This document shows, piece after piece, positions 16,558 through 24,804 of a stretch of 36,072 bases of DNA. Every line of letters starts with the position of its first letter. Positions within the stretch are counted from its first letter, which is position 1. The position numbers and the translations under genes are program-made. Origin of the DNA: an uncultured Clostridia bacterium (GTDB lineage: Bacteria > Bacillota > Clostridia > Oscillospirales > Oscillospiraceae); NCBI GenBank assembly GCA_945948535.1, contig CAMFBN010000023.1, forward strand, positions 1 to 36,072, given 5' to 3'. The notes beneath the pieces are model-generated. The model was given only the letters and a program-made list of their open reading frames with translations. It searched no databases and was not told the DNA's origin.

Positions 16558-17607
16558 ATGCTTTACGGAATCACCAACCCCCACGGGGGCGACATCTACG
16601 GCGGCGGCGTGACGCTGGACTTTTCCGCCAATACCAATCCCTTCGGCACCCCGCCGGGTGTTATCCGGGCGGTTGCGGAGGCGCTGCCCCAGATGCACCG
16701 CTACCCCGACCCCTACTGTCGCTCTCTGGTGGACGCCATCGCGGATTTTGAGGGCGTTGACAGGCAGTACATTCTCTGCGGCAGCGGCGCGGCGGAGCTG
16801 ATTTACGCCTACTGCGCGGCGGTGCATCCCAAAACCGCGCTGGAACTGGCCCCCACTTTTTCCGAGTATTCGCTGGGCCTGAGAAGGGTGGGCTGTGCTG
16901 TAAAGCATTATTATCTGACCCCGGACAACGACTTTGCGCTGGATGAACATTTTCTCTGCCATTTGGAGGAAACCACTCCGGAGGCGGTGTTCCTGTGCAA
17001 TCCAAACAACCCCACCGGGGTGCTGATTGCGCCGGAACTCTTAAAAAAAGTTCTGGATTTCTGCAAACAGGCCGATATCCGCCTGTTTCTTGACGAATGT
17101 TTTCTGGATTTGTCGGACAATGGGCAGAGCATGAAAGCCTATTTAAAGGAGTATCCCAACCTGTTCCTGCTGAAAGCCTTCACCAAAAGCTACGGCATGG
17201 CGGGGATCCGCTTAGGCTACTGCCTGTGCGCGGACGCCGAATTGCTGACCGCCATGGCCCGGGAAGTCCAGCCCTGGAATGTGTCCAGTCTTGCCCAGGG
17301 GGCGGGCATCGCTGCGCTGAAAGAGCAGGCGTTTCTGCGGGAAACCAAGGCCCTGATTCAGCGGGAGCGCCCCTGGCTGCAAACGAAGCTGGAAGCCTTC
17401 GGTTTCCGTGTGTGTCCGTCAAGTGCGAACTATCTGCTGTTTCAGGGGCCGACGGATTTGCACGTAAAACTGAAAAAACAGGGCATCGCCATCCGCAGCT
17501 GCGACAATTACCCCGGCCTGACCTCCGGCTGGTATCGCATCGCCGTGCGGCGGCATGAGGAAAACGAGAAACTGATTGCCGCCATCGGCGGAATTTTGGG
17601 GGAGTGA
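16558..17607 (+). CDS. cobD: L-threonine-O-3-phosphate decarboxylase CobD
   Basis: CobD is a PLP enzyme that decarboxylates threonine phosphate to aminopropanol phosphate, the linker used by CbiB. The 349-residue protein has the aminotransferase class I/II fold of the histidinol-phosphate aminotransferase group. Asn-rich CNPNNPTG lies at 147-154 and the PLP lysine is K210 in FTKSYGMAG. The N-terminal [22 protein letters not shown] motif favours CobD over HisC, and the operon context supports this. The ATG follows TAAGGAG. The stop TGA lies 2 bp before the cbiP ATG. Confidence 0.94.
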   Translation: MLYGITNPHGGDIYGGGVTLDFSANTNPFGTPPGVIRAVAEALPQMHRYPDPYCRSLVDAIADFEGVDRQYILCGSGAAELIYAYCAAVHPKTALELAPTFSEYSLGLRRVGCAVKHYYLTPDNDFALDEHFLCHLEETTPEAVFLCNPNNPTGVLIAPELLKKVLDFCKQADIRLFLDECFLDLSDNGQSMKAYLKEYPNLFLLKAFTKSYGMAGIRLGYCLCADAELLTAMAREVQPWNVSSLAQGAGIAALKEQAFLRETKALIQRERPWLQTKLEAFGFRVCPSSANYLLFQGPTDLHVKLKKQGIAIRSCDNYPGLTSGWYRIAVRRHEENEKLIAAIGGILGE

Positions 17608-17609
17608 CC

Positions 17610-19073
17610 ATGGCGAAAAATATCATGATTCAGGGCACCATGTCCAACGCGGGCAAGAGCCTGCTGTGCGCGGGCCTTTGCCGGGTGTTCCGGCAGGACG
17701 GCTACCGGGTGGCCCCCTTCAAAAGTCAGAACATGGCCCTGAATTCCTTCATCACCGCTGACGGCGGCGAAATGGGCCGTGCCCAGGTGGTGCAGGCGGA
17801 GGCCGCCGGAATCGCCCCGGACGTGCGGATGAATCCCATTCTCTTAAAGCCCACCACCGATGTGGGCAGTCAGGTGATTGTAAACGGCAAGGTCAAGGGC
17901 AATATGCGGGCCATGGAGTATTACCGGCGCAAGCGGGAGTTCGTTCCCGATGTGCTGGAAGCCTACCGTTCCCTCGCTTCGGAGTACGACATCATCGTCA
18001 TTGAGGGTGCGGGCAGTCCTGCGGAGATCAATCTCAAGCAGGAGGATATTGTGAACATGGGCCTTGCCAAAATGGTGGACGCGCCGGTGCTGCTGGTGGG
18101 CGACATTGACCGGGGCGGTGTGTTTGCCCAGCTCTACGGAACAGTTGCTTTGCTGGAAGACGACGAGCGTGTCCGGATCAAGGGCACGGTCATCAACAAA
18201 TTCCGGGGCGATAAGGCCATTCTGGAGCCGGGACTGAAAACGCTGGAAGACCTCTGCGGCGTGCCTGTGGCGGGGGTCATTCCCTATGTCCATGTGGACA
18301 TCGACGACGAGGACAGCCTGTCCGAGCGTTTCAGCCGGGACACCCAGAGAAAGCTTCTGGACATTGCGGTGATCCGCGTTCCCAGAATTTCCAATTTCAC
18401 GGATTTTGCCCCCTTTGAGCGGTACGGCAATGTATCCGTGCGGTATGTGGCCTCCGTGGAGGATCTGCACAACCCGGATCTCATCCTGCTGCCGGGCACC
18501 AAGAGCACCATAGCAGACCTTCAGTGGCTGCGCCAGTGCGGTCTGGAAGCGGCGATTCAGAAGGCGGCAGCCGCCGGAACGCTGGTCATCGGCATCTGCG
18601 GCGGCTATCAGATGCTGGGAACCTCTGTAGCTGACCCCGATCAGGTGGAAGCCGCCGGGGTGACGGAGATTGCTGGCATGGGGCTGCTGGACATGGACAC
18701 CGTGTTCCGGGGCGACAAGGTGCAGACCCAGACCCGGGGCGTGTTCTCCGGCCTGACGGGAATGCTGGAAGGCTTAAACGGCCTTTCCTACGAGGGCTAT
18801 GAAATTCACATGGGCCGCAGTCAGGAGACCATGCCCCCCATGCTGGGCAGCGGCAATGTCTACGGCAGCTACATCCATGGCGTTTTCGACGCCCCGGACA
18901 TTGCCGACACCATTTTGAAGGCGGTCTGCCGCCAGAAGGGCATGGATTTTTCCGCGCTGGAAACCTATGACGCTTTCGAATATAAGGAGCGGCAGTACGA
19001 TATCCTCGCGGACGCCGTCCGGCAGGGGCTGGATATGGAACTGATCTACCGCATTCTGAACCGGGAGGTCTAA
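17610..19073 (+). CDS. cbiP: Adenosylcobyric acid synthase CbiP
   Basis: CbiP adds the remaining four amide groups (b, d, e, g) to adenosylcobyrinic acid a,c-diamide, with glutamine as nitrogen donor. The protein has 487 residues. The N-terminal ATPase domain starts with the modified P-loop GTMSNAGKS (9-17) and has the KSQNMALNS motif. The C-terminal glutaminase-like domain has Cys330 in GICGGYQML and His423 in SYIHGVF. The start was taken as the ATG about 6 nt after GGGGGAG; a GTG two codons upstream is also possible. cobO starts one base after the stop. Confidence 0.96.
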   Translation: MAKNIMIQGTMSNAGKSLLCAGLCRVFRQDGYRVAPFKSQNMALNSFITADGGEMGRAQVVQAEAAGIAPDVRMNPILLKPTTDVGSQVIVNGKVKGNMRAMEYYRRKREFVPDVLEAYRSLASEYDIIVIEGAGSPAEINLKQEDIVNMGLAKMVDAPVLLVGDIDRGGVFAQLYGTVALLEDDERVRIKGTVINKFRGDKAILEPGLKTLEDLCGVPVAGVIPYVHVDIDDEDSLSERFSRDTQRKLLDIAVIRVPRISNFTDFAPFERYGNVSVRYVASVEDLHNPDLILLPGTKSTIADLQWLRQCGLEAAIQKAAAAGTLVIGICGGYQMLGTSVADPDQVEAAGVTEIAGMGLLDMDTVFRGDKVQTQTRGVFSGLTGMLEGLNGLSYEGYEIHMGRSQETMPPMLGSGNVYGSYIHGVFDAPDIADTILKAVCRQKGMDFSALETYDAFEYKERQYDILADAVRQGLDMELIYRILNREV

Positions 19074-19074
19074 T

Positions 19075-19590
19075 ATGGCGGGTCTGATTCATCTGTACTG
19101 CGGCGACGGCAAGGGAAAGACCACCGCCGCCGTAGGGCTGGCAGTTCGTGCCTCCGGCGCGGGAAAACGGGTGATTTTCACTCAGTTTTTCAAGGACGGC
19201 AGTTCTTCTGAGGTGGAAGCCCTGAAAACCCTGCCCGGCATCCGAACCATCCACGCCCAGACGGTGAAGGGGTTTTACCGTTCCATGACACCGGAGCAGC
19301 GGGAACAGGCCAGGGAGGACTACACCGCCCTGTTCCGGCAGGTCGCCGCCGGGAAAGATGCCGACCTTCTCATACTGGACGAAATCGTCTCCGCCTGCAA
19401 CCGGGGCGTGGTGCCGGAGACGCTGGTGACGGACTTCCTGCGAAGCAAACCCGCTGAGCTGGAAGTGGTGCTCACCGGCAGAAACCCGTCCCCGGCCCTG
19501 ATGGAACTGGCGGACTATATTACCGAAATGCGCAAGCTGCGCCACCCCTACGACCGGGGCGTGGCGGCAAGAAGAGGAATTGAGTTTTGA
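19075..19590 (+). CDS. cobO: Corrinoid adenosyltransferase, CobA/CobO/BtuR type
   Basis: This enzyme transfers the 5'-deoxyadenosyl group of ATP to reduced cobalt, creating the Co-C bond of the active coenzyme. The 171-residue length is standard. The P-loop is GDGKGKTT (10-17), and the motifs FTQFFKDG and LLILDEI fit the CobO family rather than the unrelated PduO or EutT types. The ATG is preceded by GGGAGG. The TGA stop shares one base with the cobT ATG. Confidence 0.95.
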   Translation: MAGLIHLYCGDGKGKTTAAVGLAVRASGAGKRVIFTQFFKDGSSSEVEALKTLPGIRTIHAQTVKGFYRSMTPEQREQAREDYTALFRQVAAGKDADLLILDEIVSACNRGVVPETLVTDFLRSKPAELEVVLTGRNPSPALMELADYITEMRKLRHPYDRGVAARRGIEF

Positions 19591-20684
19591 TGGAAAACAA
19601 ACTGAAAGAGATTGCGCGGTCTGTCGCCCCGCTGGACGAGGCCGCCATGGAAGCCGCCCGGAAGCGGCAGGCCCAGCTTGCCAAGCCCCCCGGCAGTCTG
19701 GGGCGGCTGGAGGAGCTGTCCATCCAGCTTGCGGGCATCACCGGCAAGGTACATAATACGGTTGGAAAGAAGCACCTTCTGGTCTTCGCCGCCGACAACG
19801 GCGTGGTGGAAGAGGGCGTTGCCAGCTCCCCCCAGAGTGTGACCCTGATGCAGACCGTCAACCTGACCCGGGCGAAAACCGGCGCGTCGGTGCTGGCAAA
19901 GCACTTTGGCGCGGGCATCACCGTCTGCGACGTGGGCGTCAACGCCAACATTCGGGACACCGCGGTGCTGAACAGAAAAATCGCCTACGGCACGAAAAAT
20001 ATGACGAAAGAGCCAGCCATGACCCGGGAGCAGGCTTTGACCGCCATCCTCACCGGCGTGGAACTGGCGCAAAAAACGGACGCGGACGTGTTCGGCATCG
20101 GCGAAATGGGCATCGGAAACACCACCACCTCCGCCGCCGTCCTGTCCGTTTTGCTGGACGCGGACGTGGAGCAGGTCACGGGCCGGGGCGCGGGCATCAC
20201 CGATTTGGGCTTTCTGAAAAAGAAAAACGCCATCCGCAAGGCCATCGAAATCAACCGGCCCAACCCCAAGGACGTGGTGGACGTGCTGAGCAAGGTAGGC
20301 GGCTTTGACCTTGCCGCCATGTGCGGCGGCTTTCTCGGCAGCGCCCTGACCCACCGCCCGGTGGTGATCGACGGCTTTATTTCCGTGGTGGCGGCCCTGT
20401 GCGCCGTGCGGCTGTGCCCCAACGTCAGAGGCTTCTTGGTGCCCAGCCACGCCTCCTACGAGATCGGCTACCGCCTTGCCATGGAGGCCCTCCATTTGCA
20501 GCCCCTTTTCCTGCTGGGAATGCGCCTGGGCGAGGGCAGCGGCTGTCCGCTGGCCTTTCAGGTGCTGGAAGCCGCCTGTGCTATCATGAACGACATGGCG
20601 ACCTTCGATCAGGCGGGCATCGACGACGGGTACTTAGACGAAATCCGGGAGGGCGACAAGTTCTCCGTGGAGGGGGCCAGATGA
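19590..20684 (+). CDS. cobT: Nicotinate-nucleotide-dimethylbenzimidazole phosphoribosyltransferase CobT
   Basis: CobT activates the lower ligand base by making its alpha-riboside phosphate from nicotinate mononucleotide. The 364-residue protein contains AKPPGSLGRLEELS (31-44), the GIGEMGIGNTTTSAA loop and the catalytic glutamate, probably E315 in RLGEGSGCPLA. The ATG (19590) overlaps the cobO TGA by one base, and an adjacent TTG codon is a less likely start. No bza/5,6-dimethylbenzimidazole synthesis genes are in the window, so the lower base made or salvaged cannot be told. It overlaps cobU by 4 nt (ATGA). Confidence 0.96.
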   Translation: MENKLKEIARSVAPLDEAAMEAARKRQAQLAKPPGSLGRLEELSIQLAGITGKVHNTVGKKHLLVFAADNGVVEEGVASSPQSVTLMQTVNLTRAKTGASVLAKHFGAGITVCDVGVNANIRDTAVLNRKIAYGTKNMTKEPAMTREQALTAILTGVELAQKTDADVFGIGEMGIGNTTTSAAVLSVLLDADVEQVTGRGAGITDLGFLKKKNAIRKAIEINRPNPKDVVDVLSKVGGFDLAAMCGGFLGSALTHRPVVIDGFISVVAALCAVRLCPNVRGFLVPSHASYEIGYRLAMEALHLQPLFLLGMRLGEGSGCPLAFQVLEAACAIMNDMATFDQAGIDDGYLDEIREGDKFSVEGAR

Positions 20685-21223
20685 TCGTCTTTGTCTCCGG
20701 CGGCGCGAAAAACGGCAAGTCCGGCTTTGCCCAGAATCTGGCGGTGGAGCTTGCCCGGGGCGGGAAGCGGTATTACGTGGCCACCATGATTCCCGTGGAC
20801 GAGGAGGATTACGCCCGCATCCGAAAGCACGTTGCCGACCGGGAGGGGCTGGGCTTTACCACCATCGAGTGCGGCGCATGTTTGCTGTCCTGCCTGAACT
20901 ATGACACCAACGGTGCGTTTTTGCTGGACAGCGTGACGGCGCTGCTGCAAAACGTGATGTTTCCGCCGGAAAAAAATTACGAAATGGACTTGCAGGCAGC
21001 GGAAAAGTGCGCGCAGGATGTGGTGCATTTTGCCAAATCCGTTGCCAACGCGGTGATTGTCAGCGACTACATTTATTCCGACGCTCAGCGCTATGACGAA
21101 ACCACGGAGTGCTACCGCAGATGCCTTGCCAGAATTGACCGGCTGCTGGCCCAGGTCAGCGACACGGTGATTGAGGTCAGCGCGGGGCAGCTGATTTTCC
21201 ACAAGGGAGGATTGCCGGGATGA
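20681..21223 (+). CDS. cobU: Adenosylcobinamide kinase / phosphate guanylyltransferase CobU
   Basis: CobU phosphorylates adenosylcobinamide and then attaches GMP to form AdoCbi-GDP. The 180-residue protein has the P-loop GGAKNGKSGFAQ (7-18), YYVATM (31-36) and the conserved region RIRKHVADREGLGFTTIE (45-62). H50 matches the guanylylated histidine, and Phe replaces the usual Trp. The C-terminus (VSDYIYSDAQRYDETTECYR) is somewhat divergent from the EVGxGIVP form of enterobacterial CobU. A second, shorter relative lies one gene downstream. The ATG overlaps the cobT stop, and the stop overlaps the cobS start. Confidence 0.9.
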   Translation: MIVFVSGGAKNGKSGFAQNLAVELARGGKRYYVATMIPVDEEDYARIRKHVADREGLGFTTIECGACLLSCLNYDTNGAFLLDSVTALLQNVMFPPEKNYEMDLQAAEKCAQDVVHFAKSVANAVIVSDYIYSDAQRYDETTECYRRCLARIDRLLAQVSDTVIEVSAGQLIFHKGGLPG

Positions 21224-21960
21224 AACGGTATGTTCACGCCTTCGTGATGTGCCAGAGTATGTTCTGCGCCATTCCCTGTCCCTGTCAGGTCTGGGACGAG
21301 GACGCCCGGCCCCTGATGCTGCCCATGCTGCCGCTGGTTGGGCTGGAAATCGGGGCGCTGTGGGCGTTTCTCGGCTGGCTGACGGGGCTGCTGGGGCTTC
21401 CGACGCTGATTCGCGGCCTGATTCTGGCCCTGTGGCCCTACCTCGCCACCGGCTTTCTCCATCTGGACGGCTTTATGGACGTAATTGACGCGGTGAAATC
21501 CTGCCGGGACTTAAGCCGCCGCCGGGAAATTCTGAAGGACTCCCATGTGGGCTCCTTTGCGGTGATTGGCCTTTGTATGCTGCAGCTGGCCCAATTTTCG
21601 GTATTTTCCTCCATTCCCAGTGACAAAAACTGCGCTGTTTTGCTGTTTTTACCGGCGGTGAGCCGGTGCGGCTCCGCCCTCGCGGTGACGGCCCTGCCCA
21701 GCATGTCCACCAGCCAGTACGCCGCCCAGAGAAAGCCCGTATCTCACATGGTTGTGCTCACCGCGATGCTGTGCCTGTTTGTGGTGCTGGGCTTTGTGTT
21801 CTGCGGATTTTTGGGTTTTGCGCTGATCGGCTGCATGGCGGGCTACGCCCTGGCATTGTGCCGGGGCTACCGAAGCTTAGAGGGCATGAACGGCGATATC
21901 GCGGGCTACGCCCTATCCATCGGCGAATTGTGCGGCGCGGCTGTTTTCACGCTTTTGTAA
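21220..21960 (+). CDS. cobS: Adenosylcobinamide-GDP ribazoletransferase CobS
   Basis: CobS is the membrane-embedded enzyme that joins AdoCbi-GDP to alpha-ribazole (phosphate), completing the nucleotide loop. The 246-residue protein has about six hydrophobic segments. The family motif around HLDGFMDVIDA keeps the acidic residues of the usual HLDGLADTADG but differs at several other positions. KDSHVGSFAV follows as in other CobS proteins. The ATG follows AAGGGAGG and overlaps the cobU stop. The N-terminus contains unusual cysteines (CAIPCPC). Confidence 0.92.
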   Translation: MKRYVHAFVMCQSMFCAIPCPCQVWDEDARPLMLPMLPLVGLEIGALWAFLGWLTGLLGLPTLIRGLILALWPYLATGFLHLDGFMDVIDAVKSCRDLSRRREILKDSHVGSFAVIGLCMLQLAQFSVFSSIPSDKNCAVLLFLPAVSRCGSALAVTALPSMSTSQYAAQRKPVSHMVVLTAMLCLFVVLGFVFCGFLGFALIGCMAGYALALCRGYRSLEGMNGDIAGYALSIGELCGAAVFTLL

Positions 21961-21970
21961 GGAGGAAACC

Positions 21971-22345
21971 ATGATTTTGATCATCGGCGGGGCTTATCAG
22001 GGCAAGCTTTCCTACGCGAAAGCGGCTTTTTCTCTGGCCTCGGAGGATATTTTTACCTGCACCGGGACGGAAATCGACTTTTCCAAACGCTGCATTGACG
22101 CGCTGGAGGAATTCTGCTATGCCTGTGTGCAGAAAGGAATCGACCCGGTGGCGTTCTTTCGGGAACACGAGGACGCGTGGCAGGACAGCATTCTCATCTG
22201 CAATGATCTGTCCAGCGGCGTGGTGCCCACGGACCCGGTGCAGCGCCAGTGGCGGCATACGACGGGACAGCTGTGCCAGTATCTGGCAGGGCAGGCCCGG
22301 CAGGTCAGCCGGATTTTCTGCGGATTGGAGCAGCGGCTGAAATGA
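21971..22345 (+). CDS. Short CobU-like protein (divergent cobinamide kinase homologue)
   Basis: This 124-residue protein looks like a shortened CobU. It begins with IIGGAYQGKLSYAK (4-17), a P-loop-like sequence in which the usual Ser/Thr after Lys is Leu. It ends with a GVVPTDPVQRQWRHTTGQL region that resembles the C-terminal GIVPxxxxxRxFRDxxG of CobU. The central guanylylation histidine block (RxxxHRxxR) is absent, so it cannot be a full bifunctional enzyme by known chemistry. It might be an accessory subunit, a kinase-like salvage protein or a decayed paralogue. It has its own strong ribosome site (AAGGAGG) and overlaps cobC by 4 nt, which argues that it is a maintained gene. Confidence 0.75.
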   Translation: MILIIGGAYQGKLSYAKAAFSLASEDIFTCTGTEIDFSKRCIDALEEFCYACVQKGIDPVAFFREHEDAWQDSILICNDLSSGVVPTDPVQRQWRHTTGQLCQYLAGQARQVSRIFCGLEQRLK

Positions 22346-22881
22346 GCGTCTACCTGATTCGCCACGGGAAAACCGAGGCCAACGAGAAGCGTCTCTACTG
22401 CGGCAGCACCGACCTGCCCCTGTCGGAAACCGGCAGAGCAGAGCTGCGGGCCATGCGCTATGCCATCCATCCCCAGAGGTTCCTCACCAGCGGGCGGAAG
22501 CGCACCGACGAAACCCTGCAAATTCTGTTTGGAGACGTGCCCTATGCCGTGGACGCCCGGTTCCGGGAAGTGGATTTTGGCAGCTTTGAAATGAAAAGCT
22601 ATGACCAGCTGAAGGAGGATCCCGCCTATCAGGCGTGGCTCACCGGCGACAATGAAGCCAACGTCCCACCGGGGGGCGAAAGCGGCACGCAAATGACCCG
22701 CCGGGTGCTGGAAGCCTTTCAGGAAATCCCCGACGGCACGGCCCTCATCACCCATGGGGGCGTCATTGCCGCCATCATGGCGCACCTGTTCCCAGCGGAG
22801 GGAAAGCACCGCTACCAGTGGCAGCCCCAAAATGGGCGGGGCTACGAAATCAGTGGCAATTCCTATCAGCCAATTCCCTGA
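22342..22881 (+). CDS. cobC: Alpha-ribazole phosphatase-like histidine phosphatase CobC
   Basis: CobC removes the phosphate from alpha-ribazole 5'-phosphate (or adenosylcobalamin 5'-phosphate) at the end of nucleotide loop assembly. The 179-residue protein is a histidine phosphatase: the phospho-accepting His8 is in LIRHGKTEAN (5-14), and a second catalytic His is in LITHGGVIA. E66-like acid is in FREVDFGSFE. As a family member it could act on other phosphoesters, but the place as last gene of the cobalamin operon supports CobC. A terminator follows 7 bp after the stop. Confidence 0.9.
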   Translation: MSVYLIRHGKTEANEKRLYCGSTDLPLSETGRAELRAMRYAIHPQRFLTSGRKRTDETLQILFGDVPYAVDARFREVDFGSFEMKSYDQLKEDPAYQAWLTGDNEANVPPGGESGTQMTRRVLEAFQEIPDGTALITHGGVIAAIMAHLFPAEGKHRYQWQPQNGRGYEISGNSYQPIP

Positions 22882-22887
22882 AAAAAC

Positions 22888-22917
22888 ACGCTCCCGGGTC
22901 TATTCCGGGAGCGTTCT
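22888..22917 (+). terminator. Bidirectional terminator after cobC
   Basis: ACGCTCCCGG (22888-22897) pairs with CCGGGAGCGT (22905-22914) around a 7 nt loop. TTCTT follows on the plus strand, while the AAAAAA upstream gives a T-run in the minus direction. A near copy lies at 23091-23120. Confidence 0.82.
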
Positions 22918-23090
22918 TCAGCGTGTCAAAAAAGTGCTTGTCATTCCGAGGGGGCGAAGCGACCGTGGGAATCCGTTCCCCAAAAATGTCCGGATTTATG
23001 AGAATTCAGTAGAAAACGTAACATTTTGGAGAACGGATTGCCACACCAGTCTGCGGACTGGTTCGCAATGACAGGTTTTTCGACAGTCTG
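22918..23090. repeat. MITE-like element with TGTCATT ends between duplicated terminators
   Basis: Inverted ends TGTCATT (22939-22945) and AATGACA (23067-23073) enclose further matching parts, AATCCGTTC (22970-22978) against GAACGGATT (23031-23039). Outer parts GTGTCAAAAAA and TTTTTCGACAG are also roughly complementary. There is no coding capacity. Such elements are usually repeated many times per genome (known of the type, not shown here). This stretch fills the gap between cobC and the convergent gene. Confidence 0.7.
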
Positions 23091-23121
23091 ACGCTCCCGG
23101 GTCTACTCCGGGAGCGTTCTT
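23091..23121 (+). terminator. Second copy of the cobC terminator hairpin
   Basis: The 10 bp stem ACGCTCCCGG/CCGGGAGCGT (23091-23100 with 23108-23117) is followed by TCTTTT. It matches the hairpin at 22888 at every position over 31 bp except one loop base. Confidence 0.75.
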
Positions 23122-24672
23122 TTATGAAAGCTTGACGACCATCACGTCACCTATTTTTCGCAGGGAGCCATAATAGGGATAGACCGGCATTTCGGCGTAT
23201 TCCGGCGACGCGGCAATGCTCGCCTGTTCCTCCTCCGACGCAAACGGAATGGAAAAACCGAGGTAATACTGCAAAAACCGCTCTTTGGAGTAGCTGTCCG
23301 GCTTGAAGCCGGTGACGCCGGTGAGGTAATTGGTAAAATCCAGATTTTCCTCATAGAAATCCGGGTCGTCCCAGGTGCCCATCACGGCGAGTTTGGTACC
23401 CTCTGTAAACTCCGGCGACTGCCGGATGTCCGCAATGAGGGAGGTGTAGAAGGCGTAGGCGTTTTCGTAGCGCAGATGCAGCGTCAAATAGGCCTCGTTG
23501 GCAACGTATACGTTGATCAGAATGACCGCTACCGACAGAAGCACCGTTCCGTTCAGCGCCGCCCGTCTGCCAAACTCCGCCCATTTTCCGGCGAATGGCG
23601 TGGAAAGCGCGCCGTCCGCCAGCAGCAGCACCAGCAGATAGACGCAGGCAAAGCTGTACAGCACCAGCGTGTGAATGGATTCCGGCGCGGTAAACAGATA
23701 CATGCAGTTGACCGCCAGGGGGAACACCCCGATCAGCGCGGCAAGCAGCAGCACAGCATTTTTGCCCATTCCCACGACCCGCAGAACCAGCAGCACGGCG
23801 GCGCAGAGCATCAGCAGAAGATGGATGTGCCGGGAGAAGGCGGTGGGAATCAGCCCCAGGGCGTTTTCCCGGAAATTCAGGAAGAAACTGCGGTACGCCA
23901 GCGCAATCCCAGCCGGCAGGGAGCGCAGGTTGAAGGCAATGCTGTCCGCGGCGTAGCCCACCATCCGGACGTGCTTGAGCCGCAGAATCAATTGGGTAAG
24001 TCCAAAATAGACGCCCAGCGACAGCGCAAGAAACAGCACATACGCAAGCCCCCGGCGAAAAACGGAGGGCGCATCGTCGCCTTCCAGCAGCTGACGGATC
24101 AGTACCAGCACCAGAATGGACGCGGTCAGGGAGATGTAGGCCTGATAGATGCTCAGCGACAGCACCATGCAGGCCAGCGCGCCCAGCCAATCCCATGGGG
24201 ACCGGCGCTGGAGAAGCCATACGCCTGCCACGGCCAGAAGAAAGGCAGCGCCGTAGCTGCTGCTGGTGAACAGATAGCCGAAGGTTCCCGTGAGAGAAGG
24301 AAAGGTGAGCACAAATCCGGCAGCCAGCATCTGCATCCATTTACAGCGGATGGAAAGCACGGAAACCAGAAGGCATACGCAGACACCCAGCAGCACAATG
24401 GTCATAACACCGTAGATCCACGGCATGGACACATTGGGAAAAACAGCATCCAGCGCGCCCAGTCCCCACCGGCCGGAGACGACGGTAGCCCCCTTGGAAA
24501 ACAGGCATTGCACCTCATCGTGGTTCACAAGCTTATTGGTAAACGCAAAGGCATGCGCGAGAAAACCAAAGACCAGGCTGGACAACAGGGGGACACGGTT
24601 GTTCTTCCCGGTCTGCGCCAGTTTGTTCAGAACGCGCTGAAAGAGCAGGGGGCGGGTATCGGCAGACTGCAT
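23122..24672 (-). CDS. GtrII-like glucosyltransferase domain membrane protein
   Basis: This 516-residue polytopic membrane protein resembles the GtrII family of O-antigen or teichoic-acid-type glucosyltransferases. These use lipid-linked sugar at the outer face of the membrane. A short cytosolic N-terminus is followed by about 10 hydrophobic helices (from 28 to about 380). The loop with NHDEV (50-54) and SGRWG (66-70) carries the probable catalytic acids. YQAYISL (176-182) is another typical feature. The last about 130 residues form a soluble extracytoplasmic domain. The start ATG follows AAGGAG and has a near-perfect promoter. It diverges from a GT10-like gene, suggesting a joint role in surface glycan modification (inference). 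Confidence 0.8.
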   Translation of the reverse strand: MQSADTRPLLFQRVLNKLAQTGKNNRVPLLSSLVFGFLAHAFAFTNKLVNHDEVQCLFSKGATVVSGRWGLGALDAVFPNVSMPWIYGVMTIVLLGVCVCLLVSVLSIRCKWMQMLAAGFVLTFPSLTGTFGYLFTSSSYGAAFLLAVAGVWLLQRRSPWDWLGALACMVLSLSIYQAYISLTASILVLVLIRQLLEGDDAPSVFRRGLAYVLFLALSLGVYFGLTQLILRLKHVRMVGYAADSIAFNLRSLPAGIALAYRSFFLNFRENALGLIPTAFSRHIHLLLMLCAAVLLVLRVVGMGKNAVLLLAALIGVFPLAVNCMYLFTAPESIHTLVLYSFACVYLLVLLLADGALSTPFAGKWAEFGRRAALNGTVLLSVAVILINVYVANEAYLTLHLRYENAYAFYTSLIADIRQSPEFTEGTKLAVMGTWDDPDFYEENLDFTNYLTGVTGFKPDSYSKERFLQYYLGFSIPFASEEEQASIAASPEYAEMPVYPYYGSLRKIGDVMVVKLS

Positions 24673-24699
24673 GGGCAGGACGCTCCTTTCTTTTCTGAC

Positions 24700-24728
24700 A
24701 TTATAGTATCGATTGCTCCCGGTGTCAA
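24700..24728 (-). promoter_or_regulatory. Consensus sigma-A promoter of the GtrII-like gene
   Basis: On the minus strand, perfect TTGACA (24728-24723), a 17 bp spacer and perfect TATAAT (24705-24700) lie 27 bp upstream of the start codon. Confidence 0.9.
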
Positions 24729-24743
24729 TATGTGGGAAAATGC

Positions 24744-24772
24744 TTGCAAATCATCCAAAATGGGGCTATAAT
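24744..24772 (+). promoter_or_regulatory. Sigma-A promoter of the GT10-like gene
   Basis: TTGCAA (24744-24749), a 17 bp spacer and perfect TATAAT (24767-24772) lie 32 bp before the start codon. It is arranged back to back with the GtrII promoter, with 15 bp between the two -35 boxes. Confidence 0.85.
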
Positions 24773-24804
24773 ATCCCAAATGCTTTGGATAAGGGAGAGA
24801 CGGT

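Noticed and set aside
23476..24771. 431-codon plus-strand frame opposite the GtrII-like gene
   Set aside because: Its composition is Gln/His/Gly-rich antisense translation; it would also run through the divergent promoters.
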